DNA from: JAVWJP01 sp036638975 | GTDB lineage: Bacteria; Bacillota; Clostridia; Oscillospirales; Ruminococcaceae | Reading direction: 5' to 3' | NCBI GenBank assembly: GCA_036638975.1 | Contig: JAVWJP010000003.1 | Coordinates: 62,001-126,000 of the forward strand | Length of the DNA stretch: 64,000 nt | In this document: positions 34,186 through 43,231 of the stretch, one piece after another | Position numbering within the stretch: the first letter of the stretch is position 1 | How the letters are laid out: each line of letters opens with the position of its first letter | Translations under genes and position numbers: made by a program | The notes under the pieces: model-generated | Told to the model about the DNA's origin: nothing | Database searches by the model: none | Seen by the model: only the letters and a program-made list of their open reading frames with translations

Positions 34186-34217
34186 CGGAGCAGTTTTTTT
34201 AAGCTGCTTCGCTTTTT
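34186..34217 (+). terminator. Terminator of rny
   Basis: CGGAGCAG / CTGCTTCG (one G-T pair) with a T-rich loop, then T6. Confidence 0.65.
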
Positions 34218-34429
34218 TATGCAATAAAACACAAAAAACATCTCACTTTTATATTGTAAACTAAAATAATTACAGCAATACAGCGGTTTTTCGTCAATGT
34301 TTTTGCAAAAGCACTGTACTTTCTTAAAAAATATGTTATGATAAAGTTGTTAAATTATTTCCATTTACAGCAGTTCCGCCACTTAGCAAAAACAAAGGAA
34401 TTGCTTGCCATTACGAAAGAGGTGTTAAT

Positions 34430-36451
34430 ATGAAAAAATCAATATCCAAGGTTATAATGCTAACCTTTGCCGTGGTGCTTGCACTTTCGTGCATAGGAAC
34501 ATCATCGGTGCTTGCCGCCGATACCGCGGTCTTTATGCTTGACAGCGGCAGCATAAACATAACGCAAACCACCGCGGGCAACCCGAATATACTCACACTA
34601 ATGCAAAACGGAATTGTCAAAAGTAACAACATACCCGCAACAGACACAATAGTTATAGCACAGCAAAACCCGCTTATTCCCACAACAAATAATATCGCTC
34701 TGGGCATGGGTGTTTCTGCAAATATCAAATTTAACAGCAATATAAATATTGCCTTGCTAAACGGTTCCCCCGCTATATCGGTTGCAGACAGCTCGGCGCT
34801 AAGCCTTAGCACAGCAACTGCATTTACGCAGGTTTCGCTGACCGGCGGCTCTATGTCACCCGCTGTAACCGGCTTTAACAGCACCGTAACTATAAACAGC
34901 GGAAATTTTGTGCTTAACCATGGCATACAAGTGGCGCTTACCGTAAACGGCGGGACGGCAACACTTACGCAAAACACAGACGGTATTTCGGCAAGCTCTG
35001 CCGTTAATTTAAACAGCGGCACGCTTAACCTAAACAATGGTAACATAGTTAAACCCGTTGTAATAAGCGGAGGTATCTTTAATTTAAACGACGGCAGCAT
35101 AAGCTCTGCCGTTACAATAGGCGGCGGCACCTTTAACCTAAACAGCGGGACTGTTACAGGTGCTCTTACGCTTAACGGCGGTGCGCTTAATGTAAGCCAA
35201 TCTGCCGCATTCCCCCAAAACCTCACAGTAAACGGCGGAACATATAAAAAAGGGAATACACCGCTTTACAAAACCACAGTCACCATTGCCGCTCAAAGCC
35301 CCTACAACGGCAATGTTACATATACCTGCAGTAACCCGGTTATAAGTACTACTGCAAACGCTGTCAATGGCATATTTACAGCATATCTGCCCGCCGGTGC
35401 TCAAACTATTACTACAGAGCTTGGCGGTATACTTTATACTGCAACCAACGTGCCTATAGTGGCAGGCGCACCAAACATTGCCACACTCACAAGCTTCGGC
35501 ACTATTCGGCCTATACAGCCAATTACGAGAAAATATACAGGCACACGCTTTGAAAACCTTGGCTTGCCGTCAACCGTATATGTACAGCTTGACGGTTCTA
35601 AAAATGAGCTTAGGCCTTTCCCCGTCGTTTGGAGAAATGTGATGTATACCTCCTCTACAACAGCCCCTCAAACAATTTATGGCGATGTTTTCGCCGGCAA
35701 TGTTACGCTTAAAAATGCCCCGCCTGTGGTTGTAGTTACGCTTAGACGCAGCGGTCACAGCGGCGGCGACGGCGGTAACAATTACTCTAATCAGGATTCC
35801 GAATATTCATTTTGGCAGAGTGTTTTATCAGATGTCGAAAATGCCAACAGCGGCGAAACAATATACGTCTACGCAGGTACAAATAACAATATGCCATCAA
35901 CCATTTTAGAAAAGCTTAGAGGCAAAAATGTCACGCTTGAGATAAACCGAAGCAACGGTAGCAACATAATAATATATGGCAAAAATGTAAAGCAAATAGA
36001 AAAAGGGCGCGTAACTTACCCTATGTCTATGCTGTCAGAGATATACCACAACGGAGGTGCGGCAAGCAGCAAGCCCCAGCAATCTATGCCCTCTACAGCA
36101 CCGTCAACCAACACAGCACCGCCTGCCACTCATCAGCCGCCTACAAACAACAACTATAAGCCGCCTGTGGTCAGCCAGTCAGTAGCCGAAAGCAGCTCTA
36201 GCGAGAGCAGCTCAAATAGTGAATCGGCAGCTTCTATTGAGGAAGATTATTCATCTCAAGACGAAATAACTACAAGCGAAGAAGAAGTCACCCCTGTGAT
36301 AAATCCCGAAGATATAAAGCCAAAGCCAAAGCCAAAGTCACAGCTTTCTCCGCTGTCTATAGCTATTTTGGTTACGGTAATAGCCGCAATACTCTCGGGT
36401 ATAGTCGCCTGCATAATAATACAGCGCAAAAGCAAGCACGACCAATTCTAA
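34430..36451 (+). CDS. Large surface-anchored protein with Asn/Gly-rich repeats
   Basis: 673 residues. Signal peptide about 1-29 (ending SVLAA). Residues about 30-260 contain short repeats of the kind LNSGTLNLNNGN and IGGGTFNLNSGT, typical of a right-handed beta-helix. A middle region with no recognised family follows, then a Pro/Thr/Ser-rich and Ser/Glu-rich stalk (about 530-635) and a C-terminal membrane helix with basic tail (SIAILVTVIAAILSGIVACI). It is displayed on the cell surface, anchored by its C-terminus; no LPXTG motif is present. An adhesin or glycan-binding role is possible but not shown. RBS AGAGGTG before ATG. It stands alone. Confidence 0.72.
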   Translation: MKKSISKVIMLTFAVVLALSCIGTSSVLAADTAVFMLDSGSINITQTTAGNPNILTLMQNGIVKSNNIPATDTIVIAQQNPLIPTTNNIALGMGVSANIKFNSNINIALLNGSPAISVADSSALSLSTATAFTQVSLTGGSMSPAVTGFNSTVTINSGNFVLNHGIQVALTVNGGTATLTQNTDGISASSAVNLNSGTLNLNNGNIVKPVVISGGIFNLNDGSISSAVTIGGGTFNLNSGTVTGALTLNGGALNVSQSAAFPQNLTVNGGTYKKGNTPLYKTTVTIAAQSPYNGNVTYTCSNPVISTTANAVNGIFTAYLPAGAQTITTELGGILYTATNVPIVAGAPNIATLTSFGTIRPIQPITRKYTGTRFENLGLPSTVYVQLDGSKNELRPFPVVWRNVMYTSSTTAPQTIYGDVFAGNVTLKNAPPVVVVTLRRSGHSGGDGGNNYSNQDSEYSFWQSVLSDVENANSGETIYVYAGTNNNMPSTILEKLRGKNVTLEINRSNGSNIIIYGKNVKQIEKGRVTYPMSMLSEIYHNGGAASSKPQQSMPSTAPSTNTAPPATHQPPTNNNYKPPVVSQSVAESSSSESSSNSESAASIEEDYSSQDEITTSEEEVTPVINPEDIKPKPKPKSQLSPLSIAILVTVIAAILSGIVACIIIQRKSKHDQF

Positions 36452-36485
36452 AATGAATTAAATTTATACAACTATTTATAAAATT

Positions 36486-36530
36486 AAACGCTCTCAAATT
36501 TAGCTGTTAAAAGCTTTTTTGAGAGCGTTT
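36486..36530. terminator. Terminator between the surface protein and dacF (convergent)
   Basis: AAACGCTCTCAAA / TTTGAGAGCGTTT stem with an inner AAGCTTTT element and T-rich 3' flank. Confidence 0.8.
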
Positions 36531-36563
36531 TTCTATTGCCGTTTACAGTTTTTTTTATAAAAG

Positions 36564-37895
36564 CTACCTTCGCGTTCTGGTAAAGCCTTGCTCTCTGCGG
36601 CGCTTTGCACGGTTGCGCGTAACCATCAAGATGAGGTACAAAACCGTAAAGACTGCCACAAACAGCACCGCAAATTTAAACCAAAACGAAAGCATTATGT
36701 CCTCTGCTTTATCCAACAAATACAAAAGCTCGCTTCGTTCTGCCGCAGCAGCCGTCACGAGCGGTACACGCCCTATCTCCTCGCCTGCCAAAATAAGGCG
36801 CACCTCACCCACCTGCTCTCCTTTTTTTACAGGTGCTGTAAGGCTCTCTGGCAAGTCATATTCCATAACGACACTTCCCGCATCTATGTCGTCAGGTACA
36901 AGGGCAGTAAAGCGCTCGTTGCCTTCAAGCTTTATAAAGTCGGCATCTCTGCCAAGGCGCAAGGGTATTTCGGTAAGCTCGCTACCCTTTTCCATAAGGG
37001 TTTTTATAGAAAACGTGTCAAATGCCCATTCATAAAGATGTTTAGTATCTTTAAAAGCATTATTATCAAGCTCCCTGCCGTTTTCGTCCTCCACAAGCGG
37101 CGCTCCTAAAATTACGCAAAGATAGTCAAAGCCGTCCTGTGAAGCAGTAGAAACAAAGCACTTGCCGCTTTCAGGCAAAGTTCCGGTTTTTAAGCCCTTT
37201 ATAGGCGCATAGTAGTACTGTGTCCCCTTAACCATCATTTTATTTGTGGTGTTCCACGCTAAACTTTCGTGTATATTTGTAGCTCCAACCTCATAATGTG
37301 TGGTGGAGGCTATCTCTAAAAAGCCCGGTATACTCACCGCGTGCTTCGCTATAATTGCCATATCGTGCGGCGTCGTATAGTTGTTTTTATCAAAAAGCCC
37401 ATGCGGGTTTACAAAGTTAGTGCCTGTACAGCCAAGCTCTTTTGCGCGGGCAGTCATCATTTCGGCAAAATAGTCTATACTTCCATCACCCAAATAATCT
37501 CCCACTATGCTTGCCGCTTCGTTTGCGCTTTGCATTAGCATTGCATAAATAAGTTGGCGCATGGTCATAGACTCACCGCGGCGGATATCACCCGTAGAAA
37601 CGTTAAGCCCCGCAAATTCATCATAGATATACGACTTTGCGGTTATAACAGTGCCGTCAAGGTCCTTGCATTTTTCAAACGCCAAAATACAAGTCATAAG
37701 CTTTGTTAAAGAAGCGGGGTACATCTTTTTGTCCGCATTCTTTTGGTATAAAACATCGCCCGTGTTCAAGTTCTCAAGGTATACTCCCTCGGACAAAACC
37801 TCAAATGGCGGTGTATAGGAATTTGCCGAAGCAAAAACCCCGCAGCAAAAAAAAGCCGTAACTACAAATGCTATTAAAAAAGTTGTTTTTCGCAT
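36564..37895 (-). CDS. D-alanyl-D-alanine carboxypeptidase (penicillin-binding protein, DacF type)
   Basis: 443 residues. Signal peptide about 1-26. The three PBP motifs are present: SLTK (Ser62, Lys65), SAN (123-125) and KTG (236-238). A PBP5-like C-terminal domain and a membrane helix near the C-terminus (about 400-428, FKFAVLFVAVFTVLYLILMV) follow, then a basic tail. Trims pentapeptides of peptidoglycan outside the cell; the DacF type is often sporulation-linked. Start set at ATG 37895, with AGGAG 9 bp upstream; the in-frame TTG six bases earlier is less likely. Confidence 0.92.
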   Translation of the reverse strand: MRKTTFLIAFVVTAFFCCGVFASANSYTPPFEVLSEGVYLENLNTGDVLYQKNADKKMYPASLTKLMTCILAFEKCKDLDGTVITAKSYIYDEFAGLNVSTGDIRRGESMTMRQLIYAMLMQSANEAASIVGDYLGDGSIDYFAEMMTARAKELGCTGTNFVNPHGLFDKNNYTTPHDMAIIAKHAVSIPGFLEIASTTHYEVGATNIHESLAWNTTNKMMVKGTQYYYAPIKGLKTGTLPESGKCFVSTASQDGFDYLCVILGAPLVEDENGRELDNNAFKDTKHLYEWAFDTFSIKTLMEKGSELTEIPLRLGRDADFIKLEGNERFTALVPDDIDAGSVVMEYDLPESLTAPVKKGEQVGEVRLILAGEEIGRVPLVTAAAAERSELLYLLDKAEDIMLSFWFKFAVLFVAVFTVLYLILMVTRNRAKRRREQGFTRTRR

Positions 37896-38011
37896 ATACA
37901 ATTGCTCCTATTTTATGTTATACTATAAGTAGTCTTTTTCTTAGTTTATTATCTATTATAACAGAATTTATTTATAAATGCTATGCTTTGCTTACGGAGG
38001 CGTTAAAAAAT

Positions 38012-38683
38012 ATGGTTCGTACCGCTGAGGTTTACATAACAGGAGATATACATGGCGAGCCTGAACGTTTTAAAGACCCTGCTATAAAACGTTTGCGCCG
38101 AGGTGACACCTTGATTATTTGCGGAGATTTTGGTTTTGTGTGGGACGGCAGCAAAGCCGAGCAGCACAGGCTTAAAGGTCTTAGCAGACGGCGCTACAAC
38201 ATTGCTTTTGTAGACGGCGTACACGAAAACCATGCCCTTTTAAACACTTACCCCGTAACCGAATGGAACGGCGGAAAGGTGCACAATATAAAAGGCAGGC
38301 TCTTTCACCTAATGCGCGGGCAGGTTTACAACATAAGCGGCAAAACAATATTTGCCCTGGGCGGCGGAGAAAACCCCGAGCTTAACCCGAAAAGTGCCGA
38401 GGCAGAGGCGTGTCTACCAACAATAGACGAGCTTTACGAGGCAAACGAAAACCTGCAAAAGGTAGATTATACCGTAGACTATATTGTAACTCACGAATGC
38501 TCAGGCAATGTTAAAGGCTTTATCAACATGGACGACAACAGCTACAACCATTTATATGCCTTTTTAAACGATGCGGCAAAGGTAATAGAGTATAAAAAAT
38601 GGTTTTTCGGCTGTCATCACATCGACAAAGTTATTCCACCTAAGTACATATGCGTCTTTAAAGCTGTACACCTGTTAGATTAA
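38012..38683 (+). CDS. Calcineurin-like metallophosphoesterase
   Basis: 223 residues. Metal-binding blocks of the superfamily are visible: ITGDIHGEPERF (about 9-20), ICGDFGFVWDG (about 38-48), DGVHENHALL (about 70-79, the GNHE-type motif in variant form) and GCHHID near the end. Substrate unknown; nucleotide or phosphoprotein phosphatase activity is expected. Start at 38012 follows ACGGAGG. It precedes trmB by 41 bp and may be co-transcribed. Confidence 0.83.
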   Translation: MVRTAEVYITGDIHGEPERFKDPAIKRLRRGDTLIICGDFGFVWDGSKAEQHRLKGLSRRRYNIAFVDGVHENHALLNTYPVTEWNGGKVHNIKGRLFHLMRGQVYNISGKTIFALGGGENPELNPKSAEAEACLPTIDELYEANENLQKVDYTVDYIVTHECSGNVKGFINMDDNSYNHLYAFLNDAAKVIEYKKWFFGCHHIDKVIPPKYICVFKAVHLLD

Positions 38684-38724
38684 CCAAAGCACAGAAATTA
38701 AATCTATTTTTTACGGAGAATTTT

Positions 38725-39390
38725 ATGCGCCTTAGAAGAAAACCGTGGGCAAAGCCGGAGCTTGATGCCTGCCCATTTTATACCGAGTTCCCGTCCCGAC
38801 ACCGCGGACGTTGGGCACAGTGGTTTGGCAACGAAAACCCGATATTCTTAGAGCTTGGCTGTGGTAAGGGCGGCTTTATAGCGCCGCTTGCCGTCTGTCA
38901 CCCCGAGAACAACTACCTTGCGGTAGATTTAAAAGATGCGGTTTTGGGGCTTGCAAAACGCAAAATAGAGCTTGCTTATGCCGAAGCGGGGCAAGAACCC
39001 TCAAATATACGCCTTATGACACAGGATATAGAACGGCTTTTTTTAATGCTTGAGGACAATGTTGATGTCATAAGCCGAATATACATAAATTTTTGCAACC
39101 CATGGCACAAAATACCACAGCAAAAAAAGCGCCTTACGCACCCACGTCAACTAAAAACCTATAAGCGTTTTTTGGCTGATGAAGCCGAAATATGGTTTAA
39201 AACAGACGACGAGCCTCTTTTTAACGACACCCTGCTTTACCTTGACGAATGCGGCTTCACTGTAAAATATCAAACAAGAGATTTACGCGCCTCAGGCTTT
39301 AGCGAAAGCCTGCCCACCGAGCACGAAGATATGTTTGCCGCAGAGGGAATACCCATAAAGTTTCTTATAGCAGTAAACCATGCACAATAA
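38725..39390 (+). CDS. trmB: tRNA (guanine-N7-)-methyltransferase
   Basis: 221 residues. Methylates G46 of tRNAs using S-adenosylmethionine. SAM-binding motif FLELGCGKGGFIAPLA (about 42-57), then LAVDLKDAVLG. The catalytic loop reads INFCNPWHKIPQQKKRLTHP, where the common family form has FPDPWPKxRHxKRRL, so the usual Asp is Asn here. RBS ACGGAG. The unit ends at the hairpin 39410-39458. Confidence 0.92.
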   Translation: MRLRRKPWAKPELDACPFYTEFPSRHRGRWAQWFGNENPIFLELGCGKGGFIAPLAVCHPENNYLAVDLKDAVLGLAKRKIELAYAEAGQEPSNIRLMTQDIERLFLMLEDNVDVISRIYINFCNPWHKIPQQKKRLTHPRQLKTYKRFLADEAEIWFKTDDEPLFNDTLLYLDECGFTVKYQTRDLRASGFSESLPTEHEDMFAAEGIPIKFLIAVNHAQ

Positions 39391-39409
39391 ACCGCCTTAC
39401 TGCTTAAAT

Positions 39410-39458
39410 AAAATCGCTCTCAAAATGGCTTAACACAGCCAAGCTTGAGGGCGATTTT
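39410..39458. terminator. Terminator between trmB and the response regulator (convergent)
   Basis: AAAATCGCTCTCAA / TTGAGGGCGATTTT stem (one G-T pair) with a nested GGCT/AGCC hairpin; suitable in both directions. Confidence 0.8.
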
Positions 39459-39469
39459 ATGCTTTTATG

Positions 39470-41089
39470 TTATGTCTGCTGTTCTTCAGCTGCATTATGC
39501 CGCATCTCGTTTGGCGAAATTTGAAAATATTTTTTAAAGCAATAGCTAAAATAGTGTTGGTCTGTGTAGCCGGTTTCTTCAGAAATTTCAAATATTTTTT
39601 TACCCGTAGAAAGCAGCAGCTCCTGTGCACGCTCCATACGTATTTTTGTAAGCACGTTGGTAAATGAATCTCCTATAGTCTTTTTAAAAATTGAGCTAAA
39701 ATAACTGGGGCTTATGTGCAAATGCTCGCTGACGGCTTTAAGCGACAGCTGAGAATCGGCAAAATTTGCGCGCATATAGTCAAGCCCCTGCCCTGAGAGC
39801 ACCTCGGCATTATCCTGCCTTTGCGCACTTATATACTCCATAATGCGCTCACATAGCCTTTCAAACCATTCCTTCACATCATCTAGGTTTTCGTGGCTGA
39901 ATATTTCCGTCATAAAGTTAAGGCTGCTGCCAACGTTCAAATCAAAATCCGGTATAGTTGATTTTGCCGCACGCACAACAACCGAAAACAGCTCTATAAT
40001 ATATATTTGGTAGTCGGACAAAGATGCCTTACTGCGGCGCATTTTTTCAAAAACATCATTTATAAATTGTGACGCCTGCTCCTTTGTCCCTGTTTTTATA
40101 ATATTTTTAAGCGCTGTTTCGCTGCTTTCATCAAACAAAAAACGCACATTTCCTTCAGGCTCTATATCCCCTATATGAATAATCATGTTTTTATCAAAAA
40201 GCAGGCGATACTCAAGAGCCGAAATAGCGCTTTCATAGGCAAGGCGCACTTTACCTGCCCCTTTAAATTTTTCGCTTACGCCTATAGTTGAGGCAACCCC
40301 ATAAAAATGCTCCAAATTTTGCTGAATCTCACGCATAAGAGCCTCGCTGCTTTGGTCTATTTTTGCTTCTGTATCAGAAAGTATAGTTATGATATGGTCT
40401 GTGTGCCAAAAGGTTTCGTGTAAAACATGGCGGTCGGCTATCTGTATAATAAGCTTCGAGATTGATGCCATCAAAAGGTCGGTGTCATCTACGCCCAAAA
40501 CGTTTTCTTCCAAAGAACTTTTACCCGGCCTTGTAACAAAAACAAGGCTGCACTCGCCGTATATATGCAAGCCAAGCTTTGCCCCCGCCGAGGCTATATA
40601 TTCTTCTGTCATGCCGCCCGCAATAAGCGCGTGCAAAAAGCCCATACGCATTATCTCGTGGTCGGTTTGGTAGCTTTGCTTCATGCGCTCTATAGAGCGC
40701 AGCTCTCCACGTTCATCGTCAAGCTTTTCGCGCACAGAATTTAATGTTTTTATAAGATTATCTGCCGAAATAGGCTTTAACAGATACTCCATAACATTAT
40801 ATTGTATTGCGCTTTGTGCATATTCAAAATCGTTAAAGCCTGTAAGAAACACTATTTTTGTAATAGGATTATCTTCTCTTAGCGCTTTTACCATTTCTAT
40901 ACCGTCCATAAACGGCATTTTTATATCGGTGATAATAACGTCAGGGTTAATTTTTTCAGCCATATCAAGTGCGTCCCTGCCGTTTTCGGCTTCGCCGACC
41001 ACCTCGAAGCCAAGCTCGTTCCATGGTATGGTTTCCAAAATTGCCTTGCGAACATCATGTTCGTCATCAACAAGCATTAAAGAATACAT
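39470..41089 (-). CDS. YesN-type response regulator (REC-AraC)
   Basis: 539 residues. N-terminal receiver with DDE (10-12), phosphoacceptor Asp56 in DVIITDIKMPFMDG and Lys about 106 in EYLLKPIS. A long middle region follows, then an AraC-type double HTH at the C-terminus (about 435-530; LSLKAVSEHLHISPSYFSSI and KIFEISEETGYTDQHYFSYC). No kinase gene is adjacent; the only YesM-type kinase in the window (16687-18438) lacks a regulator, so they may be partners at a distance. It is the last gene of a four-gene operon with SGNH, DUF4358 and membrane proteins. Confidence 0.9.
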   Translation of the reverse strand: MYSLMLVDDEHDVRKAILETIPWNELGFEVVGEAENGRDALDMAEKINPDVIITDIKMPFMDGIEMVKALREDNPITKIVFLTGFNDFEYAQSAIQYNVMEYLLKPISADNLIKTLNSVREKLDDERGELRSIERMKQSYQTDHEIMRMGFLHALIAGGMTEEYIASAGAKLGLHIYGECSLVFVTRPGKSSLEENVLGVDDTDLLMASISKLIIQIADRHVLHETFWHTDHIITILSDTEAKIDQSSEALMREIQQNLEHFYGVASTIGVSEKFKGAGKVRLAYESAISALEYRLLFDKNMIIHIGDIEPEGNVRFLFDESSETALKNIIKTGTKEQASQFINDVFEKMRRSKASLSDYQIYIIELFSVVVRAAKSTIPDFDLNVGSSLNFMTEIFSHENLDDVKEWFERLCERIMEYISAQRQDNAEVLSGQGLDYMRANFADSQLSLKAVSEHLHISPSYFSSIFKKTIGDSFTNVLTKIRMERAQELLLSTGKKIFEISEETGYTDQHYFSYCFKKYFQISPNEMRHNAAEEQQT

Positions 41090-41105
41090 TAAAGCTCCTC
41101 CGCGC

Positions 41106-41459
41106 CTACAGCGCCAGTATTCTGCCTATAAGCACTATAACCAGCAACGCGCTAAATCCGCCGCAAAGTATCATATACACACGCCGCCCGCCGCGCGAGC
41201 CCATATTGCCCGCCAAAAGCCCGTAAAGCACGCAAGCAACAACCAGCCCCGCAACATCAAACGAAACTCGTATAAGCGGCTTAGAAAATACCGAAAAAAG
41301 CCCACCTATAAAGCGTGACGATGGACCGCCCAGCAAGTGAAAAACCGGCACGGTAATAAGCGGCAATATAGCTACCGCCTGCCCTGCTCTGCCTGTTCTG
41401 GAAATCACATAAGCTATAATAACTATAAGAAGTATAATTGCCCAACATTCAACTACCAA
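41106..41459 (-). CDS. Small integral membrane protein, unknown
   Basis: 117 residues with three or four hydrophobic segments (about 4-20, 27-45, 64-84, 95-115). No family recognised. It lies 16 bp before the response regulator and 37 bp after the DUF4358 lipoprotein, in the same operon, so a role in the envelope is likely but unproven. Confidence 0.6.
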   Translation of the reverse strand: MVVECWAIILLIVIIAYVISRTGRAGQAVAILPLITVPVFHLLGGPSSRFIGGLFSVFSKPLIRVSFDVAGLVVACVLYGLLAGNMGSRGGRRVYMILCGGFSALLVIVLIGRILAL

Positions 41460-41496
41460 TTAAGCCACGTCCCTCTTTTTTTTGCAAAGCTTGCCT

Positions 41497-41976
41497 CTAG
41501 CTCAGCTTTTTGTCTACAAGCTTTTGCGCCGCCGCAAAGTCATCTGCAACAACCACTACAGTATAATTTCCGCTTGTTTTTGTAACGGCATTTTCTATTT
41601 TCTTTACCTCAGCAGGAACATATGCTTCAAATTGCAGTTTTAAATCTTCAAGCCGCATAGCAACTGCCTTTTTCACAGCTTCCGCCGCATCTGCGTCCTT
41701 TGCCTTAAACACAGCAAGCTCCTCGGCTGTTCCGCCGGAAGCACCCTTGTACATTTTAAAGCTATCAAGTGTCGAGGCGTCCAGAGTGGGGTAATAATCG
41801 TTAATACGGCTTTCGGGCACCTCGTTCATCTCATCTTTAAAGCTCAGCCCTTCGTTTAGTGCCTGCGCAACTGCGCTTACATCAACCTCGGCAGCGGCTT
41901 TTTTGCCGCAACCCGCCAGTACAGTACCTACAGCTAAAATAATAACCATTGCTCTGGTAGCAAATTTTGTTTTCAT
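41497..41976 (-). CDS. DUF4358 lipoprotein
   Basis: About 159 residues. Signal peptide with lipobox VLAGC (Cys23). The mature part matches the DUF4358 pattern (two strand-helix units; DYYPTLDASTLDSFKMYKG and a C-terminal VVVVADDFAAAQKLVDKKL). Start set at the second ATG (41976), about 7 bp from AAGGAG. In other clostridia DUF4358 genes accompany SGNH hydrolases and MBOAT acyltransferases; here only the SGNH partner is present. Confidence 0.75.
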   Translation of the reverse strand: MKTKFATRAMVIILAVGTVLAGCGKKAAAEVDVSAVAQALNEGLSFKDEMNEVPESRINDYYPTLDASTLDSFKMYKGASGGTAEELAVFKAKDADAAEAVKKAVAMRLEDLKLQFEAYVPAEVKKIENAVTKTSGNYTVVVVADDFAAAQKLVDKKLS

Positions 41977-42003
41977 ACTCATTCTCCTTAATAATTGTCA
42001 AAT

Positions 42004-42993
42004 TTACGCCTGTAAGGTATGTGTCTTTAAATAATCAAACCATTTTTGATAATAGCTTGTCCCAAAGTGCATTCCATCATTTGTTGCCTCTGACGGCATC
42101 TCAAGGTTTTCATCGCGAAAAGCACTTGCAACGTCCAAATAATACGCCCCCGCGCTCTTTGCAATGGCTGCAATTCCCTTATTATAGTCCCTTATTTTCT
42201 CATTTGTAAGCGGCTGTGAGGCATAGGGACCAGCCTTAAACTTTGCACCGTTTATAGGCAATATTGACTGAACATAAAATGTTGCGTCAGGGTGCTGCTT
42301 CATCGCACTGCGCAAAAACTGCCCGTAGCAATCCATAAAAATCTCGCGTTCCATCCATGCCGCACTGTTTGCCCCAAGCATAATATATATCTTTTTGGCA
42401 TTTGGGTACTGCGCCATGGCATCGGGTATACTTACAAGGTTACCCGACGCATCGCGAAAAACCTTTTGGCTGCGTATACTGTCGGGGTTAATGCCTGTAT
42501 GAGATATTACTGTTGTGTTCTGCATAAGCTGGTATGATAAAATCCCGTTTGTAATAGAATCTCCCACAAACATAGCATCATCAAAATATGTGCTGGGCAC
42601 ACGCTCGCTTTTGCCTATTACAGAAGCGACAATGTCCGGCGAGCCTGTTTCTTCGGGTGCTGCGGCGCTACTTTGCGACGAGCCGCCGGCATCGGCTGTA
42701 CCGCTGCTGCCCGACTCTGTGCTTTGCGGCGCAAGGCTGCTTTCGCTTGCCGTAGCCGACGCGCTTGAGCTTACGTCCTCCGGTGGTTTTGCCGCACTGT
42801 TTAAAGCCTCACTTTGGCTTTTATGCAGTGCTTCCTTAATCTCAAGCCTTTGTGTGTCACCGCTTATTGTCTGCCATGCAAACGCGCCCGAGAGCGCCAT
42901 AAGACCCGAAACTGCCAAAACTGCTATAGCAGGCAAAACAGTGCCTTGCTTTTTTTTACGTCTGTTCACAAATACATCTTGTTTTCTTGCCAT
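42004..42993 (-). CDS. Membrane-anchored SGNH/GDSL hydrolase
   Basis: 329 residues. Basic N-terminus, one membrane helix (about 21-41), Ser/Ala-rich linker (about 60-120), then an extracellular SGNH domain with MFVGDSITNG (Ser nucleophile), the block III MLGANSAAW and the C-terminal DGMHFG Asp/His pair. Likely removes acyl groups from a cell-wall or capsular polymer. Start set at 42993 after AAGGGGAA. It is the first gene of the four-gene operon running to the response regulator. Confidence 0.8.
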   Translation of the reverse strand: MARKQDVFVNRRKKKQGTVLPAIAVLAVSGLMALSGAFAWQTISGDTQRLEIKEALHKSQSEALNSAAKPPEDVSSSASATASESSLAPQSTESGSSGTADAGGSSQSSAAAPEETGSPDIVASVIGKSERVPSTYFDDAMFVGDSITNGILSYQLMQNTTVISHTGINPDSIRSQKVFRDASGNLVSIPDAMAQYPNAKKIYIMLGANSAAWMEREIFMDCYGQFLRSAMKQHPDATFYVQSILPINGAKFKAGPYASQPLTNEKIRDYNKGIAAIAKSAGAYYLDVASAFRDENLEMPSEATNDGMHFGTSYYQKWFDYLKTHTLQA

Positions 42994-43172
42994 GCTCTGT
43001 TCCCCTTTTGCGCCGCTCAAAATGCGGTGGTTAAAATACGATACAACAATTATTATACTACAAATTTGTCAGCCTGACTACTTAGTTTTTACTATATTCT
43101 TTTAACAGCTGCTATAAGCATAGCATTTTTACAGTCTAATATTAACATAACACACTTTATAAATCAACAAGA

Positions 43173-43208
43173 AAGCCCCGCACGGGCGTAACAGCCAATG
43201 CGGGGCTT
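43173..43208. terminator. Terminator between SGNH operon start region and nifJ end
   Basis: AAGCCCCGCA / TGCGGGGCTT, a 10-bp GC-rich stem just after the nifJ stop on the minus strand, followed by a T-rich stretch. Confidence 0.8.
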
Positions 43209-43231
43209 GTGCTTATTTTGTGTGAATAAGA

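Noticed and set aside
34411..35226. 271-codon minus-strand frame opposite the surface protein
   Set aside because: Repetitive shadow created by the Asn/Gly repeats on the other strand; no start signals.
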